Shown piece after piece: positions 54,113-63,490 of a DNA stretch of 64,000 nt (positions are counted from its first letter, which is position 1; the number at the start of each line of letters is the position of its first letter). Source of the DNA: Olleya marilimosa CAM030 (GTDB lineage Bacteria; Bacteroidota; Bacteroidia; Flavobacteriales; Flavobacteriaceae); the NCBI RefSeq assembly GCF_000518485.1, contig NZ_JADR01000011.1, positions 40,329-104,328 on the forward strand, in the 5' to 3' direction. The position numbers and the translations under genes are program-made. Under the pieces are notes generated by a model. It saw only the letters and a program-made list of their open reading frames with translations, had not been told where the DNA came from and ran no database searches.

Positions 54113-55372
54113 ATGTTTACACTTGTAGATTGTAATATTTTCTATGCCTCCTGCGAGCGTGTTTTTAACCCTAATTTAATAGGAAAGCCAGTCGCTATTT
54201 TAAGTAATAATGATGGTTGTGTTATCTCACGTAGTGATGAGGCTAAAGCGTTGGGTTTGCCAATGGGAGCACCAATTTTTAAATGGGAATCCTTTTGTAA
54301 AGCTAATAACGTTACCGTTTTATCCTCAAATTATCCATTATATGGAGATATGAGTAGTCGTGTTATGTCTATTTTAAAGCAATACTCTCCAGAAGTTGAA
54401 GTGTATAGTATAGACGAATCATTTTTGTACTTTAAAGGATTTGATAATTACGATTTAACTAAATACGGATTAGAAATTAAATCACGAATTTTAAAATGGA
54501 CAGGTATACCAACATGTGTAGGTATAGCACCAACTAAAGCTTTAAGTAAAGTCGCTAATAAGATTGCTAGAAAGTATCCTAATCAAACTAAAGGTGTTTA
54601 TGTTATGGATACAGAAGAGAAACGTATAAAAGCCTTAAAATGGCTTAGTGTTGATGATGTTTGGGGTGTTGGAAGGCAGTTGTCTAAACGGTTACAAACA
54701 AAGGGTTGTAAAACTGCATTTGATTTTACACAATTACCAGATGTTTGGGTTAAAAAAAACTTTTCGGTAGTAGAGGCTAGGTTAAAACGCGATTTGGAAG
54801 GGATTCCAACTTTAAAGTTAGACGAAATAATTACTCAAAAAAAGATGATTGCAACTACACGTAGCTTTGATTATAGTTATTCTGATATAGAATATATTAA
54901 AGAACGAGTGTCTACTTTTGCAGTTAGTTGTGCAGAAAAATTAAGAAAACAAGGTTCTAGTTGTCACGTAATAATAGTTATGTTAAAAAGTGATAAGCAT
55001 AAAAAAGAACTAGAACAGCATCGTACTAGTACCAGTGTTAATTTGACCTATCCAACAAGTTCTTCTTTAATTATAAGTAATTGTGCAATTAGCGCATTAA
55101 TGTCTATCTTTAAAAAAGGAATACAATATAAAAAAGCTGGTGTTATTGTTACAGGATTAGTACCAATAGATAATCATCAGTTGCATTTGTTTGATGCTGA
55201 AAATCCTAAACATCAACCATTAATGAAGTCTATAGATAGTCTGAATGCTAAGTATAAAAATAATAAAATTAGGATAGCTAATCAAGACTTAAAGCGTACA
55301 TGGAAGATGCGTCAAGATAGATTATCACCTAGATACACCACAAATATTAACGATATAATAGTAGTAAAATAA
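54113..55372 (+). CDS. umuC: Y-family translesion DNA polymerase, UmuC-like
   Basis: UmuC is the catalytic subunit of the error-prone polymerase V type used past DNA lesions. The 419-residue protein has the Y-family palm motifs MFTLVDCNIFYASCERVF and VYSIDESFLYF with the catalytic Asp/Glu, the thumb motif GVGRQLSKRL, and a little-finger domain. A C-terminal tail (RDLKRTWKMRQD) likely includes the UmuC-specific region. umuD follows 45 bp downstream, the reverse of the E. coli umuD-umuC order. Confidence 0.94.
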   Translation: MFTLVDCNIFYASCERVFNPNLIGKPVAILSNNDGCVISRSDEAKALGLPMGAPIFKWESFCKANNVTVLSSNYPLYGDMSSRVMSILKQYSPEVEVYSIDESFLYFKGFDNYDLTKYGLEIKSRILKWTGIPTCVGIAPTKALSKVANKIARKYPNQTKGVYVMDTEEKRIKALKWLSVDDVWGVGRQLSKRLQTKGCKTAFDFTQLPDVWVKKNFSVVEARLKRDLEGIPTLKLDEIITQKKMIATTRSFDYSYSDIEYIKERVSTFAVSCAEKLRKQGSSCHVIIVMLKSDKHKKELEQHRTSTSVNLTYPTSSSLIISNCAISALMSIFKKGIQYKKAGVIVTGLVPIDNHQLHLFDAENPKHQPLMKSIDSLNAKYKNNKIRIANQDLKRTWKMRQDRLSPRYTTNINDIIVVK

Positions 55373-55417
55373 TAATAGTAACAGTTAAGTAATAATTGTT
55401 GATTTTAGTAAAAACCT

Positions 55418-55858
55418 ATGATAGCACATAAATCCGGAAGTTTAACCTTCTTTACACCAGATGCTGTAGATAATGCGGCAGGACAATTTTTTGATACAGG
55501 TATATCAGCAGGTTTTCCTTCGCCTGCCGAAGATTTTAAGGAACAGCGTTTGTCTCTAGATGAAGAGTTAGTAAAAAATAAAGAAGCTACCTTTTACGCT
55601 AAAGTAAGTGGTCAATCCATGATTGGAGCAGGATTAGACGATAACGATTTGTTAGTAATTGATCGTAGTTTAGAACCTGCAAATAATAAAATTGCAGTTT
55701 GTTTTTTAGATGGTGAATTTACTGTTAAACGGTTAAGAGTGTCAAAAGACGAAGTATGGTTGCAACCAGAAAATCCTAACTATCCTATTATTAAAATAAC
55801 CGAGGATAATAACTTTTTAATTTGGGGTATTGTCACTAATGTTATAAAAAAGGTATGA
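55418..55858 (+). CDS. umuD: UmuD-like autoproteolytic S24 peptidase
   Basis: The 146-residue protein is the regulatory partner of the polymerase. The self-cleavage site is A31-G32 in SAGFPSPAEDF. Catalytic Ser67 lies in SGQSMIGAG and Lys104 in GEFTVKRLRV. The spacing from cleavage site to Ser and from Ser to Lys equals that of E. coli UmuD (35 and 37 residues). There is no DNA-binding domain, so it is UmuD rather than LexA. A strong terminator follows. Confidence 0.94.
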   Translation: MIAHKSGSLTFFTPDAVDNAAGQFFDTGISAGFPSPAEDFKEQRLSLDEELVKNKEATFYAKVSGQSMIGAGLDDNDLLVIDRSLEPANNKIAVCFLDGEFTVKRLRVSKDEVWLQPENPNYPIIKITEDNNFLIWGIVTNVIKKV

Positions 55859-55883
55859 TAGGTTTTAAAGTATAGTATTAAAC

Positions 55884-55919
55884 AAAAAAAAACGCGAAAC
55901 ATATGTTTCGCGTTTTTTT
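55884..55919. terminator. Bidirectional terminator
   Basis: AAAACGCGAAACAT / ATGTTTCGCGTTTT is a perfect palindromic stem with A and T runs outside, between umuD and the converging atpC. Confidence 0.88.
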
Positions 55920-55938
55920 GTTATTATTTATAATAATA

Positions 55939-56217
55939 TTAGTCAGCTAATATTATTACTTTGTTTCCATTCATTTCAAGTGTACCAGAGTTTATTTTTA
56001 ATAAAGTTGTGTTTTTGTCGCCTGTTGTAAAGCGATCTTTTACTTCTTTATCTAGTACAATATTACCAGCTATTTTAACGGTTCCTTCTTTTAATAAAGA
56101 CACCACTGGTGCGTGATTGTTTAACATTTCAAAGTCACCATTTACTCCAGGAACAGTAACGCTAGTTACTTCTCCTTTAAATAATGTTGCTTCTGGTGAT
56201 ACAATTTCTAAATGCAT
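55939..56217 (-). CDS. atpC: ATP synthase epsilon subunit
   Basis: This is a 92-residue short-form epsilon subunit containing mainly the N-terminal beta-barrel (MHLEIVSPEATLFKGEVTSV, NGDFEMLNNHAPVVSLLKEG). The C-terminal helical hairpin found in longer epsilon subunits is missing, as is common in Bacteroidota. It links the beta subunits to the rotor. It lies 17 bp after atpD. Confidence 0.95.
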   Translation of the reverse strand: MHLEIVSPEATLFKGEVTSVTVPGVNGDFEMLNNHAPVVSLLKEGTVKIAGNIVLDKEVKDRFTTGDKNTTLLKINSGTLEMNGNKVIILAD

Positions 56218-56234
56218 GTTTTTAATTTTTTAGA

Positions 56235-57746
<1,512 letters not shown>

Positions 57747-57781
57747 TTATCTATTTAATATTATGGTATTTAATTGAAAGA

Positions 57782-57898
57782 AAACACCTTCTGTTTTCGC
57801 GTGCAAAGATAGGTGTTTTTTTATAGATAAAAAAGGAGGATTTCCTTTTTTATCTATAAAAAAACACCTGCTATCTTAACACAGAATAACAGGTGTTT
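57782..57898. promoter_or_regulatory. Nested alternative hairpins upstream of atpD
   Basis: The 8-mer AAACACCT/AGGTGTTT occurs four times in alternating orientation (57782, 57811, 57862, 57891). The middle two belong to a perfect inverted repeat of 27 bp with a 5-base loop (57811-57869). The outer right pair forms a terminator on the minus strand for the SGNH-hydrolase gene. The pairings exclude one another, and the atpD promoter box lies at the edge of the long stem. Confidence 0.65.
57804..57811 (-). promoter_or_regulatory. TAnnTTTG promoter of atpD-atpC
   Basis: TATCTTTG on the minus strand lies 60 bp before the atpD ATG. Its first base is the last base of the long inverted repeat. Confidence 0.6.
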
Positions 57899-57899
57899 A
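57862..57899 (-). terminator. Terminator of the SGNH hydrolase operon
   Basis: On the minus strand AAACACCTGTTAT and ATAGCAGGTGTTT pair (one G-T) around an 11- to 12-base loop and are followed by a run of T, 20 bp after the stop codon. Confidence 0.7.
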
Positions 57900-57920
57900 T
57901 AATTTATATAATTTTTGTTT

Positions 57921-59522
57921 TTATTGTAGTGCTGGAGAATATGTTACACCAAAGTCTTCTGCTTTAGCAACATTACCTGAAGCAACAAAGTTTGATCCGT
58001 AAGTTGCGTCTATTGCTTCTAAAAATTTATTAGCCATTAATGCGTATCCTCTTGCTGTTAAATGCACACCATCTAAACTTACTAAACCTCCTGTAACTAA
58101 ATTGGTCGCTAAATTATAGTCATCAAATTCTACTCCCATTACAGAGGCTTGACTTAAAATAGCATTTAAGTCTACTAAAGCTAGACCTTTAGAGTTGGCT
58201 ACACTTGAAATAGTAGCATTATAAGCGTCTGTTGCAGTTTTGATTTCAGCTTGTTCTGTTGGTAAAACCACCCATTTGTCTGCTAAAGGTAAACTAACAC
58301 CTTCTACAGAGAATTGTCCTGCTAAAGCTTGTGGTAAACCCTGTCCCATTAATGCAGCGACATTAGCAGTATTAACTGTTCCTATAATTGAAGAGCTAGG
58401 TAATACTAATAAGTCCGCTTCTGTAGCTTGTCTTGATTGTCCATAAGTTGCACCTAATAAATTTGCAACTAATGGTGCTGCAGATGCAGGTAAACCAAAC
58501 TGAGCTATAAATCCTGGGAAGGTCGGACTTGCATTTAATTGTTGAATAATAATTGCTGAAATATCTGCTAAGCTCTCATCATGGATAACTACTGGACTTG
58601 CAGATGTTTCAGAAAATACAATTGCTCTAGCTGGATCTACCGCATTAAATATTGGATTTAAAGCTCCAAAAATAGAGTTTAATAATGGTATTTGTGGTCC
58701 AAAGCTAGGATTTGTAGGGTCTAATGGGTTGTGCGGTACTGTTGTAAAATGAGGTAAATCTGTAATATAAGGTACATTAGTTACTACTCCATTTGGACAA
58801 ACAGCGGTTAATTGATTAACCATATCTGTAAAAACAAAATCAAATGTTGCTGTAGGAGTGATAGGATCAGATCCGTCTCCACCAGAAGTTGCATAGCCTA
58901 AAACATCGTTTCCTCCAATTTCTGATAAAGTAAAAAATGTTGGGTTTTGAGCAACTGCATATTCCAACATTGAAATTGTTGGACTTGTAGCTATACGACC
59001 AAAGTATGGGTTCAAGCTAGCATAACCATTAAAATCAATATGTGTACTTTTTGCACCTGGAATACCTACGTTTGTAAAAATGCTACCATCTGCAGCTAAG
59101 CTTGTTGTAACATCTGTTGTTGGTGTAGCAGGTAAAACTTGTGGACCAGAACCATTAAAAAATAATCTTGGATTAGCCACAACTGTTGATCCAAATACAA
59201 AACCTCCAATATTATCATTCATTAAAGGTAGTGTTATAGCATTACCATTAACTTTAACAAATTGTTTAGATAATGTGTTTGGAAATGAATTTTCTTGTGC
59301 TGCTTTAAATAAAGCGCCATCAGTGTATCCAGAAGTAAATGAAGCACCTAAAGCTACGTATTTTGAAAAATCTACAGAGCCATTAGTTAGTGTTGGTAAA
59401 ACAACACCTGAGTCTGGTTGTACATCTAAAAACTCTTCATAATCCGATTCGTCATTACAAGATGTGAAGCCAATTGCAATTGCAATAAGTCCAATGTATT
59501 TTATGTTTTTTAAAGTCTTCAT
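57921..59522 (-). CDS. SGNH/GDSL-type hydrolase lipoprotein
   Basis: The 533-residue lipoprotein (signal AIGFTSC, then NDESD, an acidic surface-export-type sequence) has SGNH hydrolase blocks: ALGASFTSGYTDG with the nucleophile Ser (block I), SEIGGNDVLGYA (block III) and DGVHLTARGYALMAN with Asp and His (block V). Such enzymes cleave esters of lipids or carbohydrates. The gene follows the TonB receptor by 2 bp, so the pair probably hydrolyses and imports one substrate, for example a lipid or fatty-acid ester. Confidence 0.85.
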   Translation of the reverse strand: MKTLKNIKYIGLIAIAIGFTSCNDESDYEEFLDVQPDSGVVLPTLTNGSVDFSKYVALGASFTSGYTDGALFKAAQENSFPNTLSKQFVKVNGNAITLPLMNDNIGGFVFGSTVVANPRLFFNGSGPQVLPATPTTDVTTSLAADGSIFTNVGIPGAKSTHIDFNGYASLNPYFGRIATSPTISMLEYAVAQNPTFFTLSEIGGNDVLGYATSGGDGSDPITPTATFDFVFTDMVNQLTAVCPNGVVTNVPYITDLPHFTTVPHNPLDPTNPSFGPQIPLLNSIFGALNPIFNAVDPARAIVFSETSASPVVIHDESLADISAIIIQQLNASPTFPGFIAQFGLPASAAPLVANLLGATYGQSRQATEADLLVLPSSSIIGTVNTANVAALMGQGLPQALAGQFSVEGVSLPLADKWVVLPTEQAEIKTATDAYNATISSVANSKGLALVDLNAILSQASVMGVEFDDYNLATNLVTGGLVSLDGVHLTARGYALMANKFLEAIDATYGSNFVASGNVAKAEDFGVTYSPALQ

Positions 59523-59524
59523 TA

Positions 59525-62305
59525 TTATAAGTTATTAATAGTTATTGATGCATAGTACATAGATCCAATAAATCCTGTACCAAAAGCAGTAAAGTACTCG
59601 TTACCTGTAAGGTTTGTAGCTCCTACTTTGATAATTGATTTTATGCTAGGTACTTCATAATTAATTTGAGCATCTAATACATGAAATTCTGGTACTATAC
59701 CATTTCCAAAAGTTGCTTCCCAGAAGTAATCATCACTAAATCTGTATGCAATATTAAATCCAAAGTTTTCAAATAAATCTGTATGTCCAAAAGTTGCTTT
59801 AAATTTGTGTTCTGGTGTGTTAAAACTAGTTTGAAAATCTGGGTTGGCAGCTTGGTCAAAATCTTGTTTTGTAAACGTATAACTTCCACCTAAATCAAAC
59901 CCATTAAATACTTTTGTTGAAAGCCCAATAGATGCTCCATATGAGTTTACATCTGCATCAGAATTTGTATAAGCACTATAAGCTTGGTAATCTCCATTAG
60001 CTATGGCTTGAGCAGAAAGACCTCCATCATCAAGACCACCATTACTTACTGTTCCATATAAAGGAGCTATTACTACTTCTTGAGAAATAAAATCTTCGTA
60101 TTTGTTATAGTAAGCACTTACGTCTACGATTACGCTTTCATATTTACCTCTATATCCAACTTCTAGAGAAGTTACTTTTTCTGGTTTAATTATTTCAGGA
60201 TTAGCAACAGTTAATAAAGCAGGGTTTCCTGCAGCTGCAAAAGCAGTCACAGAACTTGCTGAATAGGAGTTGTTATAAGCTGCAGCACCTGTTTGAGTAA
60301 TTGTGCTAGGTTGTCCAAACATGGTTTGACCTTCTAAACTAACATTAAAATCTCTAGTATATCTATTTAAGTTGTCAGGAGCAGATCCTACTAAAATTGC
60401 TCTACCAGCATCTAAACCAATAAATAAATCTTGTGTTGTTGGGTTTCTAAATCCAGTTTGTACAGAAGCTCTAATATTATGATCTCTGTTTAATGTTAAA
60501 CCTGCAGATAATCGTGGAGAGAAGAAACCATCAAATAATTCTGATTTGTCATAACGACCTGATAAGGTTAATTTAAGCTCCATTTCTTCTGATAACTCAA
60601 TATCTTTTTGGATTTGAGAATATACTCCAAACTCAGAATATTCAATTGGGCTTTGTCCATCTGTGTAAATAGTACCACCAGAGTTTAGTGTGTATTTTCT
60701 GTAAGAACCACCAACTTGTATATCTGCAATATCCACTAAGTGACTAAAGTTATAATTTGCATCACTATGGAAATATTTTGAGGCATCTTGAAACTTTGAT
60801 CCTGTAGCTAAATTTGGATCATTTATACTTTTGTTAAATGCATTTTTAAATTGTGGAGATCCTGGTTCATACCTTCCTGTGTCTGCTGCTGCTCTTGCTG
60901 CATCATGTTTTTGTTGGTCAGTTAATCCTAATGGGTTTCCACCTAATTCAATTCCTGCATAAGTTGCTATGTAATCACCAAACCAGTCTTCATCGCTTTT
61001 CCAAGCTCTGTTTATGTTAATTCCTGTAAACACCATATCATAAGAATCTCCTGCTTTATCAGACACTTCATAAGCTCTAACAAAAAAGTTGTCATTTTTA
61101 ATTTCTAATTTATGTTGTTGTTGGAAAAAACCATCAATATTGTATCTGTTTGTTCCTTGGTAAATAGTAGTACCTGTTCCTACTTTACCAACATAAGATA
61201 ACTCTAAACTGTTTCCTTCAATCGGACGGTAATATAAACCCCAATCAGCTTTTACACTTTCTGCATTGTATGGTGTTAAATCTCTTTCGTTATATCCTGT
61301 TCTACTTACTACCACATCTGGTATGACACCTAATCCTGAAGCAGCTCTAATATTAGTTGATACCTCGTCACCATAAACATTTATTCCGTCATAGTTAGTA
61401 TTTGATCTTGTTCTAGATGGGTCAAGTTTATCAACTTCACTAGTCGCTTGCCAGTCTGTACCTTTAAGGTAACCAAAGTTGATTTTGGCAGCAAATTTAT
61501 CTGAAAATTTATGAGCCATTCTAACACTTAAATCTGTGTAAGGATTATCTCCTGCAGCTTCTTGAGATGTTATACCTCTTTTAAAAGAAGCACTAACACC
61601 TTCATGATCAAATGGGTTTTTACTTCTCATAAATAAAATACCATTAAATGCATTTGCTCCATATAAAGCAGATGAAGCACCAGGTAATAACTCTACACTT
61701 AATACATCAGTTTCTGTCATACCTACTAAATTACCAATAGGGAAGTTTAAAGCAGGAGTAGAATTGTCCATACCGTCAACTAATTGCATAAATCTTGTGT
61801 TTGCAAAAGTTGCAAAACCACGTGTATTTACAGATTTGAAAGTTAAACTATTAGTGTTAACATCTACACCTTTTAGGTTTTCTAAACCATCATAAAAATC
61901 TGCAGATGCAGTATTTTTAATCTCTTTTAATCCAAATCGTTCTACGGTTACTGGAGATTCAAAAATACGTTCTGGAGTTCTTGAAGCAGAAATTACTACT
62001 TCGTCTAATGCTGTTCCTTCATTTAGGACAACATTGATAATTTGCTTATTAGTTGTTACTTCCACATCTTTAGAAGCAAAACCTACACTACTTATTTGTA
62101 TAGTGAAAGGAGGATTTTGATCAGTCGTTAACGAAAAGTTACCATCAAAATCAGTTGCTGTTCCTACTGATGTGCCAGTAATAATAATGTTTGCACTAGG
62201 AATTGGTTGCTGACTTACATCATCTACTACTGTTCCTGTGATCGTTGTTTGCGAAAAAGTTATTCCGCAAAAGCACAAAAATACAATTGAAAGGATTGTT
62301 CTCAT
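59525..62305 (-). CDS. TonB-dependent receptor with carboxypeptidase-like domain
   Basis: The 926-residue receptor has signal GITFSQ, a carboxypeptidase-like regulatory domain (about residues 20-95: TITGTVVDDVSQQPIPSANI and related) and a plug (about 110-235 with VNTRGFATFANTRFMQLVDG and LLPGASSALYGANAFNG). A large barrel ends in GSMYYASITINNL. The plug carries a GMTETDVLSVELLPG segment. It is cotranscribed with the SGNH lipoprotein gene, suggesting a lipid-like ligand. A SusD partner is absent. Confidence 0.92.
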   Translation of the reverse strand: MRTILSIVFLCFCGITFSQTTITGTVVDDVSQQPIPSANIIITGTSVGTATDFDGNFSLTTDQNPPFTIQISSVGFASKDVEVTTNKQIINVVLNEGTALDEVVISASRTPERIFESPVTVERFGLKEIKNTASADFYDGLENLKGVDVNTNSLTFKSVNTRGFATFANTRFMQLVDGMDNSTPALNFPIGNLVGMTETDVLSVELLPGASSALYGANAFNGILFMRSKNPFDHEGVSASFKRGITSQEAAGDNPYTDLSVRMAHKFSDKFAAKINFGYLKGTDWQATSEVDKLDPSRTRSNTNYDGINVYGDEVSTNIRAASGLGVIPDVVVSRTGYNERDLTPYNAESVKADWGLYYRPIEGNSLELSYVGKVGTGTTIYQGTNRYNIDGFFQQQHKLEIKNDNFFVRAYEVSDKAGDSYDMVFTGININRAWKSDEDWFGDYIATYAGIELGGNPLGLTDQQKHDAARAAADTGRYEPGSPQFKNAFNKSINDPNLATGSKFQDASKYFHSDANYNFSHLVDIADIQVGGSYRKYTLNSGGTIYTDGQSPIEYSEFGVYSQIQKDIELSEEMELKLTLSGRYDKSELFDGFFSPRLSAGLTLNRDHNIRASVQTGFRNPTTQDLFIGLDAGRAILVGSAPDNLNRYTRDFNVSLEGQTMFGQPSTITQTGAAAYNNSYSASSVTAFAAAGNPALLTVANPEIIKPEKVTSLEVGYRGKYESVIVDVSAYYNKYEDFISQEVVIAPLYGTVSNGGLDDGGLSAQAIANGDYQAYSAYTNSDADVNSYGASIGLSTKVFNGFDLGGSYTFTKQDFDQAANPDFQTSFNTPEHKFKATFGHTDLFENFGFNIAYRFSDDYFWEATFGNGIVPEFHVLDAQINYEVPSIKSIIKVGATNLTGNEYFTAFGTGFIGSMYYASITINNL

Positions 62306-62376
62306 TTTTTAGATTTAGTTAATTTATAATGCCAATATACGTTTTTTAACGAAATTTTTAGAAAAAGTAGTAATAA

Positions 62377-62392
62377 ATTATGCACGCATAAT
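62377..62392. promoter_or_regulatory. 16-bp palindrome upstream of TonB receptor
   Basis: ATTATGC-AC-GCATAAT has perfect 7-bp arms around two bases, 72 bp before the receptor start codon and about 40 bp beyond a TATATTGG near-match to the -7 box. Position and symmetry fit a regulator site; the regulator is unknown. Confidence 0.35.
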
Positions 62393-62407
62393 AAGTATTT
62401 CTAAAAA

Positions 62408-62482
62408 AAAGACGCTTTAAAGCTAATTATTCACAAAAAACATGGGTGGTTTTTGCGTAATTAGAAGCTTTAAAGCGTCTTT
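62408..62482. repeat. 17-bp inverted repeat with internal stem
   Basis: The arms at 62408-62424 (AAAGACGCTTTAAAGCT) and 62466-62482 are perfect reverse complements. The 41-bp interior can pair again (AATTA with TAATT; CAAAAAAC with GTTTTTG). It marks the boundary between the TonB receptor region and the recombinase region. It could be an mRNA hairpin, an element end or a recombination site. Confidence 0.5.
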
Positions 62483-62578
62483 AGTGTGTGAATAGTTATC
62501 TGAGACTACTCTACAGTAACGAAATGTTCTCCAACGAGACAACACTCAGCACCTATTAAACCAATATACTCACTTAGT

Positions 62579-62857
62579 ATGTCTGTAAATTTAGCATCAT
62601 CTAATCTATGGACATCAACTTACAGTCCATATCAGCAAGAACTATTTGATATCATAAGTAAGTTTCATGAGAAAGATGGATGGAACTTTAAACAGATATC
62701 GGATTGGTTGATTGAGAACAACTATAAAACACCTAGAGGTAAGACGTTCACTCACACGCATTGTTGGAGTATTTACAAGAAGAAGAACAAAAGTATTCAG
62801 AGGTTCAGTCGAGAGTTCGAACCTACAATAACGGATGTAAAGATTAATCAGATTTAA
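62579..62857 (+). CDS. Small recombinase-associated protein (92 aa)
   Basis: The core segment NFKQISDWLIENNYKTPRGKTF followed by HTHCWSIYKKKNKS resembles the DNA-binding part found C-terminal in large serine recombinases, here as a stand-alone protein. A similar small protein is, as I recall, common beside resolvase genes in this family. The stop codon abuts the stop of the convergent serine recombinase gene with no gap. The role is probably DNA binding near the recombinase target, by inference. Confidence 0.65.
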   Translation: MSVNLASSNLWTSTYSPYQQELFDIISKFHEKDGWNFKQISDWLIENNYKTPRGKTFTHTHCWSIYKKKNKSIQRFSREFEPTITDVKINQI

Positions 62858-63478
62858 TTAGGCAGAAAGATTAGTTGTCATGGCATTCTTTACCTTATAT
62901 ATGTAGTTAGGTGAGCATTCAACGATTCGACTAATCTTTCTGATTCCTATATCTTCATTAAGCAATGTCATTATCTTTTGCACTTTTGGTTTAGATAAGA
63001 AGGTCTCAACACTTTCTGTACTACCGATTTTTCGTCCTTTATATTTACCATCTAATTTAGCACGTTCAATTCCTGCTAATGTTTTTTCTCTAGTTTGGTG
63101 GTATTGGAACTCACTAATCGAGCTTAATATATTAATGAGCAAGTTAGACATCACGCTCTCTTTACCATCAATAAGAGTAGTTATACCCTCATTTTGCGAT
63201 GTGATAGGCACATTATAGCTATGGATAGTTTTAATGGTTTTAAGGATGTCTTCTAAGTCCCTTCCAAGGCGGTCGATACGAAGGACTATCACTTGATTAA
63301 TCTTACCGTTTGCAATATCCTCAATAAGTCGTTTACCACTTGGGCGTTCAAGGAATGGGATACGACCGCTGACACCTTTATCTTCATAGACCTTCCAACC
63401 ATCTTCGATTTTATCAATTTGTGTTCCTATGTTCTGAAGGTAATGGGAGGTTCTCATGTAGTATCCAATATTGCTCAT
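62858..63478 (-). CDS. Serine recombinase (resolvase/invertase family)
   Basis: The 206-residue small serine recombinase has the active-site segment YYMRTSHYLQNIGTQ (nucleophile Ser11, Arg9), the VLRIDRLGRDLEDIL motif with catalytic Arg, the long dimer helix, GRKIGS after the catalytic domain, and a C-terminal helix-turn-helix (GIRKISRIVECSPNYIYKVK). It would catalyse resolution or inversion at a nearby site. The usual RVS(T) around the nucleophile reads RTS(H) here. The 520 bp upstream hold a repeat-rich, gene-free region. Confidence 0.9.
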   Translation of the reverse strand: MSNIGYYMRTSHYLQNIGTQIDKIEDGWKVYEDKGVSGRIPFLERPSGKRLIEDIANGKINQVIVLRIDRLGRDLEDILKTIKTIHSYNVPITSQNEGITTLIDGKESVMSNLLINILSSISEFQYHQTREKTLAGIERAKLDGKYKGRKIGSTESVETFLSKPKVQKIMTLLNEDIGIRKISRIVECSPNYIYKVKNAMTTNLSA

Positions 63479-63490
63479 AAATGTTATTAA

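Noticed and set aside
62408..62482. Integron attC site
   Set aside because: The hairpin lacks the RYYYAAC/GTTRRRY end boxes and there is no integron integrase; the enzyme present is a serine recombinase.
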